Shown: positions 16,542-25,288 of the stretch, one piece after another
Layout: each line of letters begins with the position of its first letter
How positions within the stretch are numbered: position 1 is the first letter of the stretch
NCBI GenBank assembly: GCA_045124055.1
Contig: JBGVKZ010000058.1
Span: forward strand, 1 to 64,000
Reading direction: 5' to 3'
DNA: 64,000 bases
Source: CALZKI01 sp045124055
Lineage (GTDB): Bacteria; Bacillota; Clostridia; Lachnospirales; Lachnospiraceae
Translations under genes and position numbers: made by a program
Notes under the pieces: model-generated
Seen by the model: the letters and a program-made list of their open reading frames with translations, nothing else
Databases searched by the model: none
Told to the model about the DNA's origin: nothing

Positions 16542-17384
16542 TTACCTCAAGTTGTCTAAAAATTGTGCTATTTTTTCTTCCTGATAGTTGCCTCCAAAGC
16601 TACCATCTACCAGTTTACCCACTGCCACTTCTTTAAATTCTTCCCAGGATTCTTTTTCCCGACGAACCAAAATCGGATAATAATAAACCCCATTTTTCTT
16701 TGCTGCATCTAAATCCCCCGGTGCATCTCCTGTCATCATAATATTTTCTTTTGCATAGCCCTTTTTTACCATTTCACCAATGCAATATGCCTTGCTACCT
16801 ACGTCCTGTGCCATAATAATATCCACAAAATCCAGTAATCCATATAATTCCCACTCATCTAAAACTGCCTGTAAATTCGCAGAAGAAACGATAGCAACAT
16901 CTGCATACTCTTTGGCATAAGCAAGAGCCTCCTTTACCTTGGCAAATGGTTTCTTGTCTTCAAATGGAAGTGCATTAATATTTTCATTGACACTTTTTGA
17001 CCAAGAAAGTGCTTTTTGTAAAATAATGCTGTTATTTTGAGAAATGGCTCGTTCCAAGGCTGGATTAGAAAGTTCATCACTTTCTTCTACCCATTTTTCC
17101 AAAATCTCAATATCCTCAATTCTCTTATACTTGCTATGGATTTCCAAAAGTGCCTTGGCAAGACCTTTAAAACGATTGATACCACGAGTCATTGTGTAAA
17201 GATTAATCTCATTCCACCTGTCTAAAATCTCCTGTCTCCACTCCGAAAGCTGCCATTCTTCTACCATACAAGGACCAAAACATTTCATATGCTTAATATC
17301 CATTGTATCCATAGCACAGCCATCAGAGTCCACACAAATTAAATAGTCTTTTTTCTTCTTATAATCTGCAAGATTAGTGCTCAT
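16542..17384 (-). CDS. HAD-superfamily hydrolase
   Basis: 280 residues from the ATG at 17382-17384, which has RBS GGGAGG. An upstream frame to 17429 would overlap the promoter. Motif I is CVDSDGCAMDT (Asp19 nucleophile, Asp21), motif II SSANLQAV, a Lys between, and motif III TGDAPGDLDAAKKNGV. This is the full set of a DxD-type phosphatase or phosphoglucomutase-like HAD protein with a helical cap (about 45-150). Substrate unknown. It is first in a two-gene operon with the GH3 glycosidase, so a sugar phosphate is a reasonable guess. Confidence 0.8.
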   Translation of the reverse strand: MSTNLADYKKKKDYLICVDSDGCAMDTMDIKHMKCFGPCMVEEWQLSEWRQEILDRWNEINLYTMTRGINRFKGLAKALLEIHSKYKRIEDIEILEKWVEESDELSNPALERAISQNNSIILQKALSWSKSVNENINALPFEDKKPFAKVKEALAYAKEYADVAIVSSANLQAVLDEWELYGLLDFVDIIMAQDVGSKAYCIGEMVKKGYAKENIMMTGDAPGDLDAAKKNGVYYYPILVRREKESWEEFKEVAVGKLVDGSFGGNYQEEKIAQFLDNLR

Positions 17385-17424
17385 AATACCTCCCAATACT
17401 ATTAAAATCTTGTACTTAAATTTT

Positions 17425-17454
17425 ATCATATCAGCCTTTTTTGTTTATAGTAAA
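17425..17454 (-). promoter_or_regulatory. Probable promoter of the HAD-GH3 operon
   Basis: TTTACT (17449-17454), 18-base spacer, TATGAT (17425-17430) on the minus strand, 41 bases upstream of the HAD start codon. The -35 is weak. Confidence 0.4.
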
Positions 17455-17557
17455 ATTCTTCTCTGTTCTGGTAAAATTTTTAACAAAATGAATTTCTTTC
17501 GCAAATTGTCCGACAATTCCAAACGGAACACATATAGGACATAAATCGATTAGGATA

Positions 17558-17594
17558 CAAAAAACCAGGGCAAATTTTAAAATCGCCCTGGTTT
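17558..17594 (-). terminator. Terminator of the cdaR-ftsEX-ctpA operon
   Basis: Nine-base stem AACCAGGGC/GCCCTGGTT followed by TTTT on the minus strand, just after the ctpA stop codon. The arms are symmetric enough to work in both directions. Confidence 0.9.
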
Positions 17595-17601
17595 TAGTTC
17601 T

Positions 17602-18918
17602 TTATTGTGCTATTTCTGAATTTACAATTTCTAACGCTTTTTCAAGCTGCGTATCAATTTCTTCATCATAGTATTTATCTACGTCCAGTTCCACTTCTAC
17701 ATCAGGCTCAATACCAATTCCGTGAATATTATTTCCATTTGGCGTAAAATAATTACTAATCGTAAGTTTGATTGCTGAACCATCACTTAAACCGAAAATA
17801 TTCTGCACAACTCCTTTTCCATAAGTTGTTGTTCCTACCAAAGTTCCAATACCATAATCTTTCACAGCACCTGCCAGAATTTCGGACGCACTGGCAGAAT
17901 TACCATTAATTAAAACGGCCAACGGAATATCAATTTCATTTGCTCCATCGCAAGTAAATTCCTCTCTCTGACCATACTTATCTTCAGTATAAACAATTAA
18001 GCCTTCTGGCAAAATCTGTCTCGCAATTTCGATAACAGAACTTAATAATCCACCAGGATTACTTCTTAAATCCAGAACCAACCCTTTCATACCTTGTGTT
18101 TTTAAAGATTCATAAGCTTCCTGAAATTGATTTACGGTTACTTCCTCAAACTGAGTAATCTGGATATATCCAACTTCACCAATCATTTTACTGTTTACCG
18201 TAGGACTTTCTACTCGCTTTCTTTCTACGGTAAAATGAAGATAGTCCGTTTCGCCCTCTCGGTATATGGTTAAATCTACATACGTTCCTTCTTCACCACG
18301 TATATAGGTTACTACTTCATCAGTTGACATCTGATAGGTAGAAATCTCACCAACCGCCGTAATCAAGTCATTTTCTCTCAATCCTGCTGCCTCAGCGGGT
18401 GTATCTGCAATGATACCGGCAATTTTAGGCATTGAATAATCTGCATCAAAACTGACATATGCACCAATGCCGTAATAAACTCCTGTATTATCCTCTGTTA
18501 CTTTCTCAAATTCTTCTTTTGTATAATAAGCAGAATATGGGTCTCCAAGAGAATCTACTAATCCGGAAAACAAGCCATTTTGCATAGCTTCGTAATCCAA
18601 ATCCTCTTGATAATAATATACGTCAATGGCCGATTCTAAAGTCTTAAGTTTCTGAATTGTAGCTTCAGTAATACTGGTGCCTGTATTTTCATTTGCACTT
18701 GTACTTTGCTCGGTACTTTCCGGAATCTGCAAAGCATTTCTGTTTTGAAAATAAAAATATCCCCTAATACTTAAAATACATAGACAGGTGAAAATGCCGC
18801 CAATAAAAAATCCCCACGTCATTCCACCTAAAAACACTCGTCTTTTTTCTTTTTTCTTTATCTGTTTGTCTTCCCGTGTGTCATCTACTATATCAAACTG
18901 ACTTTCCTGTTGATTCAT
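17602..18918 (-). CDS. ctpA: S41 family C-terminal processing protease (CtpA-like)
   Basis: 438 residues. A cytoplasmic basic tail precedes one membrane segment (about 30-53), so the protease domain is outside. A helical segment, a PDZ domain (about 140-225; TPAEAAGLRENDLI) and the S41 core follow, with the catalytic Ser in GNSASASEI and Lys in TTTYGKG, both intact. CtpA-type proteases trim or degrade envelope proteins, often peptidoglycan hydrolases. It lies 47 bases after the M23 activator gene in the ftsEX operon and is followed by a terminator. Processing of that M23 protein is a fair guess, not shown. Confidence 0.92.
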   Translation of the reverse strand: MNQQESQFDIVDDTREDKQIKKKEKRRVFLGGMTWGFFIGGIFTCLCILSIRGYFYFQNRNALQIPESTEQSTSANENTGTSITEATIQKLKTLESAIDVYYYQEDLDYEAMQNGLFSGLVDSLGDPYSAYYTKEEFEKVTEDNTGVYYGIGAYVSFDADYSMPKIAGIIADTPAEAAGLRENDLITAVGEISTYQMSTDEVVTYIRGEEGTYVDLTIYREGETDYLHFTVERKRVESPTVNSKMIGEVGYIQITQFEEVTVNQFQEAYESLKTQGMKGLVLDLRSNPGGLLSSVIEIARQILPEGLIVYTEDKYGQREEFTCDGANEIDIPLAVLINGNSASASEILAGAVKDYGIGTLVGTTTYGKGVVQNIFGLSDGSAIKLTISNYFTPNGNNIHGIGIEPDVEVELDVDKYYDEEIDTQLEKALEIVNSEIAQ

Positions 18919-18965
18919 TTTAAACTCCTAACTGACAACTTTCTGACTAAATTATATGCATATGC

Positions 18966-20216
18966 TTACTCAAGATAATCCATCGGATCTACATATTGAC
19001 CGTCTTTACGCACACCGAAATGCAAATGGGGTCCTGTGGAGCGACCTGTACTACCAACTTCCGCTATTTTTTCGCCCTCCAGAATAATGTCTCCTTCGGA
19101 AACACACAATTTAGAAGCATGCATATAAATGGTATATAATCCATTTCCATGGTTCATCATAACATAATTTCCCATAGAACTATTATACGTAGCAGCAACT
19201 ACCTCACCACTATATGCCGCCAAAATATCTGTACCTGTTGCAGACGCCATATCCACACCATTATGGAATTTTGTAACGCCTAACGTAGGATGCATTCTCC
19301 AACCATATGGGCTGGAAATTCTTGTATAAGAAGGACAAGGCCATGTCAGTTTTCCTCCATCATACGTAAGTACGATACCATTTTCCGCGAGGATTTCCTT
19401 CTTTTCTGCTAATACCTGAGCTTCCAAGGCAGAAATAATTTCATTCTGCATTGCCAAGTCATCTTCGTATTCCTGAATAGCAGCTTCTTTACTGGCTATA
19501 TCCGTTTCATAGGCCGTAATCTGTGCCTCTTTTTCCACAATTAAGCCTTCCACATTTTCCTGCTCCACTACAACACCGGCTTTTGCTTCGTCTAATAGTG
19601 ATTTTTGAGCCTCCAGCTCCGCCTTACAGACACGCACAAACTCCGTAGTTGCTGCGTATTCGTCCAATTTTTCTCTGTCATAGGCAGACAACTGTTCAAT
19701 ATAATCTGCCTTATTCAACATATCAGAAAAATTTTCGGCACTTAAAAGCATAGCAAGATAGTTCGCTTCTCCTTGCTCATACATAAACTGAATACGCAGT
19801 TTCATTGCCTCATACTGTGCTTCTTCTGTTTCAATAGCGGCTGCCAGCTCGACTTCTATTTCAGCAATTTCTGCCTCTTTTACTGTAATTAAAGTATTCA
19901 GCTCATCAATTTTGGCCTCAATTTCTGAAAGCTTTGTGTCCAATTCTGCCACATAACCTTCCAAATTATCTCTGGAGGCCTCCAGTTCTTTTTTCAAAGC
20001 TTCCAAATTAGAAAGACTATTTTCCAAAGCTTCTCTTTCTGCCTCTGCCGCAGAGATTTTATCTTCTTTTTCTTTAATTGCCGCAGAAGTAATATCTGAG
20101 TAGCTTATAGCATAACTTTGTCCTGGAAAACCGAGGATAATGGCTGCACACATAAGTAACGCTATTAATATTTTTCTCTGTTTTTTTAAAAGTCTATTCA
20201 TCAATGATGTGTTCAC
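18966..20216 (-). CDS. EnvC-like M23 murein hydrolase/activator with coiled coil
   Basis: 416 residues with a signal peptide (about 1-36, ending SYA). Residues 45-285 form a long coiled coil rich in Glu, Ala and Leu, and 295-416 an M23 domain with intact zinc ligands (KFHNGVDMA and HLHFGV). This is the architecture of EnvC/PcsB partners of FtsEX: the coiled coil docks on FtsX and the M23 or CHAP domain cuts or activates cutting of septal peptidoglycan. Unlike EnvC of E. coli, the site looks catalytically competent. It sits 7 bases after ftsX. Confidence 0.92.
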   Translation of the reverse strand: MNTSLMNRLLKKQRKILIALLMCAAIILGFPGQSYAISYSDITSAAIKEKEDKISAAEAEREALENSLSNLEALKKELEASRDNLEGYVAELDTKLSEIEAKIDELNTLITVKEAEIAEIEVELAAAIETEEAQYEAMKLRIQFMYEQGEANYLAMLLSAENFSDMLNKADYIEQLSAYDREKLDEYAATTEFVRVCKAELEAQKSLLDEAKAGVVVEQENVEGLIVEKEAQITAYETDIASKEAAIQEYEDDLAMQNEIISALEAQVLAEKKEILAENGIVLTYDGGKLTWPCPSYTRISSPYGWRMHPTLGVTKFHNGVDMASATGTDILAAYSGEVVAATYNSSMGNYVMMNHGNGLYTIYMHASKLCVSEGDIILEGEKIAEVGSTGRSTGPHLHFGVRKDGQYVDPMDYLE

Positions 20217-20223
20217 CCATTCA

Positions 20224-21129
20224 TTATACTCTTAAGTGTTTTCTAACCGTTGTAATACTTCCGAAGAAGCCAATACCAATACCCATTGCAAATGCAATCG
20301 GAACCAAGGTTTTAAAAACTGTTCCTACCGATACAAAATGCAGAATTGATGCAGTAAGTGCCGGGAATTTTGACGTTAATAATTCCAAAACGTTGTTGTA
20401 AATTACATAAATAATCAAAATCGGAATGGCTGCACCAATAGCACCGATAATAATTCCTTCAAATACGAATGGTGCACGAACAAAAAAGTCTGTGGCACCA
20501 ATATATTTCATAATCGAAATTTCTTCCTTTCTTACAGAAATACCAATAGTAACCGTATTACTGATTAAGAAAAAGGAAACTGCCAACAAAATTGCAATAA
20601 TTGCAACAGACACATAGGTCAGCATTGCATTAAAACCTGTTAAAGCTGAAGCTGTCATCTGAGAATAATTTACTCGTCTAACACCTTCTAAGCTTTCCAA
20701 ATACTTAACCAAAGAATCTTGCTGAGACACATCTTTTAAATAAATTTCATAGTTCATAGAATTTGCAAGTGGATTTTCCGTAAATCCATCTGCATATTCT
20801 CCTAAATATTCTTCTTTAAAGCCTTCCCAAGCTTCTTCCGCTGAAACAAAATTTGTTTTTTCGCTTGCAACTTCCGGACGGGCATTGATTAAATCACCAA
20901 TTTCCTTAATTCTTGCATCTTCCAAGCCTTCATCAAAGAAAACGGTAACTGCCACTCCTTCTTCTGCTGTTTTTACAATATTTTGAACATTCACAATAAT
21001 TGCAAAAAATACACCAAATAAGAAAAGACAAGCTCCAATAGTGGCAACAGAAGCTAAAGAGTACCATTTGTTTTTAAAAATACTTCTGATACCCTGTTTA
21101 AATGTATAAAAGAAAGTATTAATCTTCAT
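20224..21129 (-). CDS. ftsX: FtsX, permease-like cell division protein
   Basis: 301 residues from the ATG at 21127-21129, which overlaps the end of ftsE, so translation is coupled. There are four membrane segments (about 23-45, 175-200, 222-245, 270-290) with a large outer loop between the first two (50-170), as in FtsX/MacB-type proteins. FtsX forms a membrane complex with FtsE and controls a peptidoglycan hydrolase through its outer loop. The next gene codes for such an M23 partner. Confidence 0.95.
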   Translation of the reverse strand: MKINTFFYTFKQGIRSIFKNKWYSLASVATIGACLFLFGVFFAIIVNVQNIVKTAEEGVAVTVFFDEGLEDARIKEIGDLINARPEVASEKTNFVSAEEAWEGFKEEYLGEYADGFTENPLANSMNYEIYLKDVSQQDSLVKYLESLEGVRRVNYSQMTASALTGFNAMLTYVSVAIIAILLAVSFFLISNTVTIGISVRKEEISIMKYIGATDFFVRAPFVFEGIIIGAIGAAIPILIIYVIYNNVLELLTSKFPALTASILHFVSVGTVFKTLVPIAFAMGIGIGFFGSITTVRKHLRV

Positions 21130-21874
21130 CAATATACCCTCCTTCTACCTGGTCACTGATAACAACACCTTTTCTCATAGTGATAACACGTTTTTTCATT
21201 TCGTTTACAATTTCTTTACTATGTGTTACGACTACAACAGTGGTACCCTTTTCGTTGATTTCTTCTAACAGGTGCATAATTTCCCAGGAGTTTTTCGGGT
21301 CTAAGTTACCTGTCGGTTCGTCCGCCAATAAAATAGTTGGCTTATTAATTAACGCACGGGCAAGAGCAACTCTCTGTTGTTCACCACCGGAAAGCTGCTT
21401 AGGTTTTGCCTTATATTTTCCTGCCAAACCTACTGTGGCAAGTATAGAAGGAACATTTCTTCTAATCTGGTTCAGTGGCACTTCAATAATTCTCTGTGCA
21501 AATGCCACGTTTTCATAAACATTCCACTCTTTTAACAGACGGAAATCCTGGAAAACAACTCCAAGATTTCTTCTAAATTTAGGAATATTTCTATGTTTTA
21601 TTTTCTTTAAATCATAGCCCATAACACGAATATTGCCTTCCGTGGCAACCAATTCGCGAAGCAATAACTTAATCAGGGTAGACTTACCGGAACCACTATC
21701 CCCTACAATAAATACGAATTCGCCCCTCCCAATCTTAAGGCTTACATTATTTAAAGCTGGTGCACCCGTAGAATAAGCTTTACTTACATTCTCAAGCACG
21801 ATAATTTCATCTTCATCATATCCTTGGTTTCTTCGTCTTTTACTATCTTTAGCTTGGGTTTTCAAATTAATCAC
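21119..21874 (-). CDS. ftsE: FtsE, cell division ATP-binding protein
   Basis: 251 residues from a GTG with RBS AGGA. Walker A GDSGSGKST near 58, Q-loop VFQDFRLL, signature LSGGEQQRVALARAL, Walker B ILLADEPTGNLD and the switch His in THSKE are all present. An N-terminal extension of about 25 basic residues precedes the ABC domain. FtsE drives FtsX from the cytoplasmic side of the division septum. It is 17 bases after the cdaR-like gene and overlaps ftsX. Confidence 0.96.
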   Translation of the reverse strand: MINLKTQAKDSKRRRNQGYDEDEIIVLENVSKAYSTGAPALNNVSLKIGRGEFVFIVGDSGSGKSTLIKLLLRELVATEGNIRVMGYDLKKIKHRNIPKFRRNLGVVFQDFRLLKEWNVYENVAFAQRIIEVPLNQIRRNVPSILATVGLAGKYKAKPKQLSGGEQQRVALARALINKPTILLADEPTGNLDPKNSWEIMHLLEEINEKGTTVVVVTHSKEIVNEMKKRVITMRKGVVISDQVEGGYIDED

Positions 21875-21891
21875 ACTTCCTAACTGTATTT

Positions 21892-22977
21892 CTAATATTC
21901 AAATTTTTCCATATACTTCATATACTTAACAACCATAAGTGCAATCTTGAAGGTAATTGCATCTTCAAAAACTCTAAGGTCAAGGCCTGTGGTTTTTTGA
22001 AGCTTATCCAGTCTGTATACCAAAGTATTTCTGTGAATAAATAACTGACGGCTTGTTTCAGAAACATTTAAACTATTTTCAAAAAACTTGTTGATAGTTA
22101 CCAATGTTTCTTCATCAAAATCATCAGGACTCTTTCCATCGAAAATTTCTTTTATAAACATTTTACAAAGTGGAATCGGCAACTGATAAATAAGTCTACC
22201 AATACCAAGTTCACTATACGCAATAATGTTTCTTTCGTCAAAGAAAATTTTGCCTACATCTAATGCCATTTTTGCTTCTTTATAAGAACGGCTCACTTCT
22301 TTGATTTCATTTACTATTGTACCATAAGATACACGTACATTCTTAAGTCCATCTTTTTCCAATGTGGAAATAATATTTTTGGCTGCTTTTTCTATATCTT
22401 TTACACTATCGCCCTCTGACAAATCCTTTACGACAATCACATTATTTTCATCTACGGCTGTAATGAAATCCTTGTTTCCCGCATTCATATTAGAACGGAT
22501 AATTTCCAGCACATTATTTTCCTTGTCATTTTCCGCTTCAATAATCATCGCCACACGGCGTACTTCTGCCTGAATATGCAATTTTTTCGCTCTGCTGTAA
22601 ATATCAACTAAAAGCAGATTATCCAAAAGCAAGTTTTTCACAAAGTTATCTTTATCAAAACGTTCCTTATATGCTACTAAAAGTCCTTGTATATGGAACG
22701 TTGCCATTTTACCAACGGTATATACATCTTCACCAGCACCGCCTACAATTAAAATATATTCCAGTTGCTGTTCATCGTATATCTTAAAATACTGTTTTCC
22801 TTGAATTTCCTGTGAATCAGCAGGCGAAAGAGCAAACTCACCAACCGCTTTTACGCAGTCCCCCATAGGTGATGTGGAAACAATTTCTTTGCCGTCTACA
22901 TCAGCTACACAAAGCTCCACCCTCGAAATGTTTTTAATGCCTTCAATCGTGCTTTGTAATATTTGATTAGATATCAT
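21892..22977 (-). CDS. CdaR/PucR-family transcriptional regulator
   Basis: 361 residues. The N-terminal half (about 1-130) looks like a small-ligand sensory domain. The middle (about 135-280) fits the GGDEF-like domain of CdaR proteins, and the C-terminus (about 295-355) is the PucR-type helix-turn-helix, with NVSETSRQLFIHRNTLVYRLDKL. Bacterial relatives sense sugar acids, nucleobases or amino acids. Here the gene stands ahead of ftsE with 17 bases between, so it may control the division operon or itself. The effector cannot be told from sequence. No convincing promoter was found in the 270-base gap upstream. Confidence 0.85.
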   Translation of the reverse strand: MISNQILQSTIEGIKNISRVELCVADVDGKEIVSTSPMGDCVKAVGEFALSPADSQEIQGKQYFKIYDEQQLEYILIVGGAGEDVYTVGKMATFHIQGLLVAYKERFDKDNFVKNLLLDNLLLVDIYSRAKKLHIQAEVRRVAMIIEAENDKENNVLEIIRSNMNAGNKDFITAVDENNVIVVKDLSEGDSVKDIEKAAKNIISTLEKDGLKNVRVSYGTIVNEIKEVSRSYKEAKMALDVGKIFFDERNIIAYSELGIGRLIYQLPIPLCKMFIKEIFDGKSPDDFDEETLVTINKFFENSLNVSETSRQLFIHRNTLVYRLDKLQKTTGLDLRVFEDAITFKIALMVVKYMKYMEKFEY

Positions 22978-23191
22978 CTGTTTTCCTCACTTTCATAAAT
23001 ATAGACAAAATATACAATTATTTCTAATAGTTTTTTATCAAAAGAAACACATTCCTGTCTCATTTTAACCTAATTCTACAAAAAAATCTACACCAAATAT
23101 GATTTTTTAGTGCAAATTATCCTCATTTTTATAGTTTTTGGCAAATAATTTCTTTGTTAGGTTTGTATAAAGATAAAATAGTTATTAGTTA

Positions 23192-23243
23192 TAAAAAAGA
23201 AAGGGCCAATACTATGCAAAATTTTACATAATATCGACCCTTT
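23192..23243 (-). terminator. Terminator of the TagA/WecG-like gene
   Basis: AAAGGGtCgATA.TATG pairs with CATAgTATtgGCCCTTT across a ten-base loop, followed by CTTTTTT on the minus strand. Apart from this element, the gap 22978-23248 holds nothing recognised. Confidence 0.8.
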
Positions 23244-23248
23244 TATTA

Positions 23249-23929
23249 TTATTCTTCTTTTTTCTGTGTTTCATATCTTCGCACTTCTTTTCGGAAGAAA
23301 CGATGAAATAACTTACTCCAAATTTTCGTTCTAAGTGGCTCCTTTTCTTTTAAAAGAACCATTTTTTCCGGTAAACCTATCCACAACTTGCAATTCATCA
23401 TATTACGACTTTCTTCCATAAGACTTGCCTGTCTTGTAGGTTCCATCTGAGAAATGATAACGTCGGGAATAACATCATTCACCTGGTTTAACATTCTTTC
23501 TGTACTATCCTCCAAGGTATCCATAGATACTTTGGAAACAATATTCAAATCGTCACGATAATTTAACAAATTATCTGCCAGGGTATTTAAATTGTCTATA
23601 TTATCTGCAAGTAATCCAATACGTTTATGCCCGTAAACAAGCTTTTTTAACATAATACGCGTATACTTACTTTCTTTAATATCTTCAATTTTGGAGTCAT
23701 TGACTTTTGGTAACGCCTGTAAAATCCCTTCATCATTGATGATAGTCAAATCACATTTTGACAAGCACTCTTTATATGTCTCGTCCTGTCCTGCAAGCAT
23801 TAACATCTTGGCATCTACATACAAAATGGTCCTAAGCGGACCTTCCTGCAAGTATTTTTCTGTTAGTACAAGTGATTCTTTTAAGGAATAATTATTTAAA
23901 TCAATGCCCAATACATTAATTTGGTTCAT
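23249..23929 (-). CDS. Divergent WecG/TagA/CpsF-family (GT26) glycosyltransferase-like protein
   Basis: 226 residues. The start VNVLGIDLNN-like (MNQINVLGIDLNN) and the general pattern fit GT26 enzymes, which add ManNAcA or ManNAc to lipid-linked GlcNAc. The motifs have drifted: the usual T-x-N stretch reads YVDAKMLM and the catalytic pDG reads NDEGIL. The C-terminus (about 185-226) is very basic, as in TagA membrane-binding tails. It has its own promoter and terminator and no polysaccharide genes around it. It may be an active but divergent enzyme or a repurposed paralog. Confidence 0.6.
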   Translation of the reverse strand: MNQINVLGIDLNNYSLKESLVLTEKYLQEGPLRTILYVDAKMLMLAGQDETYKECLSKCDLTIINDEGILQALPKVNDSKIEDIKESKYTRIMLKKLVYGHKRIGLLADNIDNLNTLADNLLNYRDDLNIVSKVSMDTLEDSTERMLNQVNDVIPDVIISQMEPTRQASLMEESRNMMNCKLWIGLPEKMVLLKEKEPLRTKIWSKLFHRFFRKEVRRYETQKKEE

Positions 23930-23957
23930 ACTTTCTACCTTCTCTCAAATCATATTT

Positions 23958-23986
23958 AGTATACCAAAATAATGCCTTAGTTTCAA
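23958..23986 (-). promoter_or_regulatory. Promoter of the TagA/WecG-like gene
   Basis: TTGAAA (23981-23986), 17-base spacer, TATACT (23958-23963) on the minus strand, 29 bases before the start codon. Confidence 0.65.
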
Positions 23987-24035
23987 TATGTACTTACAAC
24001 TCCCTCTATTTACCCTTGTGCTTTTCCTTATTTAT

Positions 24036-24043
24036 GCCGATAT
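24036..24043 (+). promoter_or_regulatory. Sigma-D-like -10 box upstream of yjfB
   Basis: GCCGATAT, a perfect sigma-D -10, 34 bases before the yjfB start. No TAAA is seen at 15-16 bases upstream, so only half of the promoter is supported. Confidence 0.4.
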
Positions 24044-24077
24044 ATATAACGTAAGGATAAGAAAGGAGGGTTTTTCA

Positions 24078-24269
24078 ATGGATATTCCTGGATTAGCTAT
24101 GGCTATGTCGCAGATACAGTTAATGCAGCAGGTTGGGGTTTCTGTACTTTCTACTCAGCTTGATACTGCTGAAATGACAGGAAATGCCATTTCGCAGATG
24201 ATTGATAAGGCTGGAATGGAACGTAGTGTAAACCCTTCTGTCGGCTCTAACTTCGATATGTATGTATAG
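24078..24269 (+). CDS. yjfB: YjfB-family putative motility protein
   Basis: 63 residues from the ATG after RBS GAAAGGAGGG. The start MDIPGLAMAMSQ and the Gln/Met-rich helix are the hallmark of the YjfB family (PF14070), small proteins encoded by flagellated Firmicutes and often in the sigma-D regulon. A longer frame from 23988 has no RBS and covers the promoter. Its molecular role is unknown. It is monocistronic and ends in a strong terminator. Confidence 0.85.
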   Translation: MDIPGLAMAMSQIQLMQQVGVSVLSTQLDTAEMTGNAISQMIDKAGMERSVNPSVGSNFDMYV

Positions 24270-24278
24270 CCAACTTAC

Positions 24279-24309
24279 AAAAAGGGCGTGGTCTTTGCCA
24301 CGCCTTTTT
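24279..24309 (+). terminator. Bidirectional terminator between yjfB and the CPBP gene
   Basis: AAAAAGGGCGTGG, six-base loop, CCACGCCTTTTT. The perfect stem with A and T tracts on both sides serves both convergent genes. Confidence 0.92.
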
Positions 24310-24321
24310 CCATTTCTTATT

Positions 24322-25239
24322 TTAAGGGATAAACTCTAACAACATAAATAAAATACTGATAACAATACCGATGATGTATGGAACAGAAATTACTTTTCCT
24401 GATTTTACTTTTCTATCCTGCCAAGCTACCTTTAAAACATCTTCTCTGCCTTCATTTTTACTAAGCCATACTAAAAGACAAATAGCAATCGTCGTTCCAA
24501 TCAGTGCCAACACTACATAAACACAAATCATATTTAAAAGCGTTGCTGTATCCACACTTTCCTGTGCCGTAGCCATTACCTCATCACTTAACACGCTATC
24601 TGTTAAAAGCATCATCACCACATTACTACTATTTACCAACACATGAAATAAAATTGAACTAAAAATACTTCCTGTGGCCTGTACCAAAAATCCCAATAAA
24701 ATACCAATCACAAAAGCATAACTTGCCTGATTAATATTCATATGCAAAAGTCCGAAAAGTAATCCTGACGCTAAAATAGCTTTAAAAACATTTCCTTCTT
24801 TTTTGTAACCGCTAAAAATCGCTCCGCGAAAAACAATTTCTTCACAACATGGTGCTAAAATTCCTACAAAAAAGATAAGAAGTAACGGATGCATTGACAA
24901 AAACTGACTACTATTCGTGGATACCGTATTTTCGACAAATAATTGAGAAATCAAATTCACCAACGTAATAAGGGGTGAAGATGCCATAGTAAAGGCAATG
25001 ATGCCAAAAAAGGTACTCCACTTGATTTTTCGAATCTGCAAAACATCAGATACCTTCTCTTTACTAAATAACAGCATAAAAAATGTTGGAACAATTAACA
25101 TTGCCTCACTAAGCCAAATGTTCGGAATCATATCTAATTCAAAATTGTATTTGGCATAGAGAAAAGTCAGCAAAAAGCTAACCCCTACACTAATAAAAGC
25201 AATTATAAGGTAAAGCCAACCGGCCTTTTTTCTATTCAT
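24322..25239 (-). CDS. CPBP family intramembrane metalloprotease
   Basis: 305 residues with about eight membrane segments. The CPBP (Abi) signature is intact: CCEEIVFRGAIF (Glu-Glu and Arg), FGLLHMN (His) and HVLVNSSN (His and Asn). Family members cleave prenylated or other membrane substrates and can serve in peptide processing, bacteriocin self-immunity or stress. No bacteriocin genes are near. It is third in a run with the thioesterase and CvfB genes (gaps of 35 and 49 bases), probably one transcript. Confidence 0.88.
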   Translation of the reverse strand: MNRKKAGWLYLIIAFISVGVSFLLTFLYAKYNFELDMIPNIWLSEAMLIVPTFFMLLFSKEKVSDVLQIRKIKWSTFFGIIAFTMASSPLITLVNLISQLFVENTVSTNSSQFLSMHPLLLIFFVGILAPCCEEIVFRGAIFSGYKKEGNVFKAILASGLLFGLLHMNINQASYAFVIGILLGFLVQATGSIFSSILFHVLVNSSNVVMMLLTDSVLSDEVMATAQESVDTATLLNMICVYVVLALIGTTIAICLLVWLSKNEGREDVLKVAWQDRKVKSGKVISVPYIIGIVISILFMLLEFIP

Positions 25240-25288
25240 ATCTGTACTCCTTTTTTATGTGGTACTTTTTTCCTTAGAAGCTTACGGA

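Noticed and set aside
17498..17512. Palindrome TTGTCcGACAA upstream of the HAD gene
   Set aside because: Too short and too far from the promoter to claim an operator.
22978..23190. Possible promoters for the cdaR-ftsEX operon
   Set aside because: Several A/T-rich hexamers (TTGATA, TAAAAT) but no pair with correct spacing; not reported as a feature.
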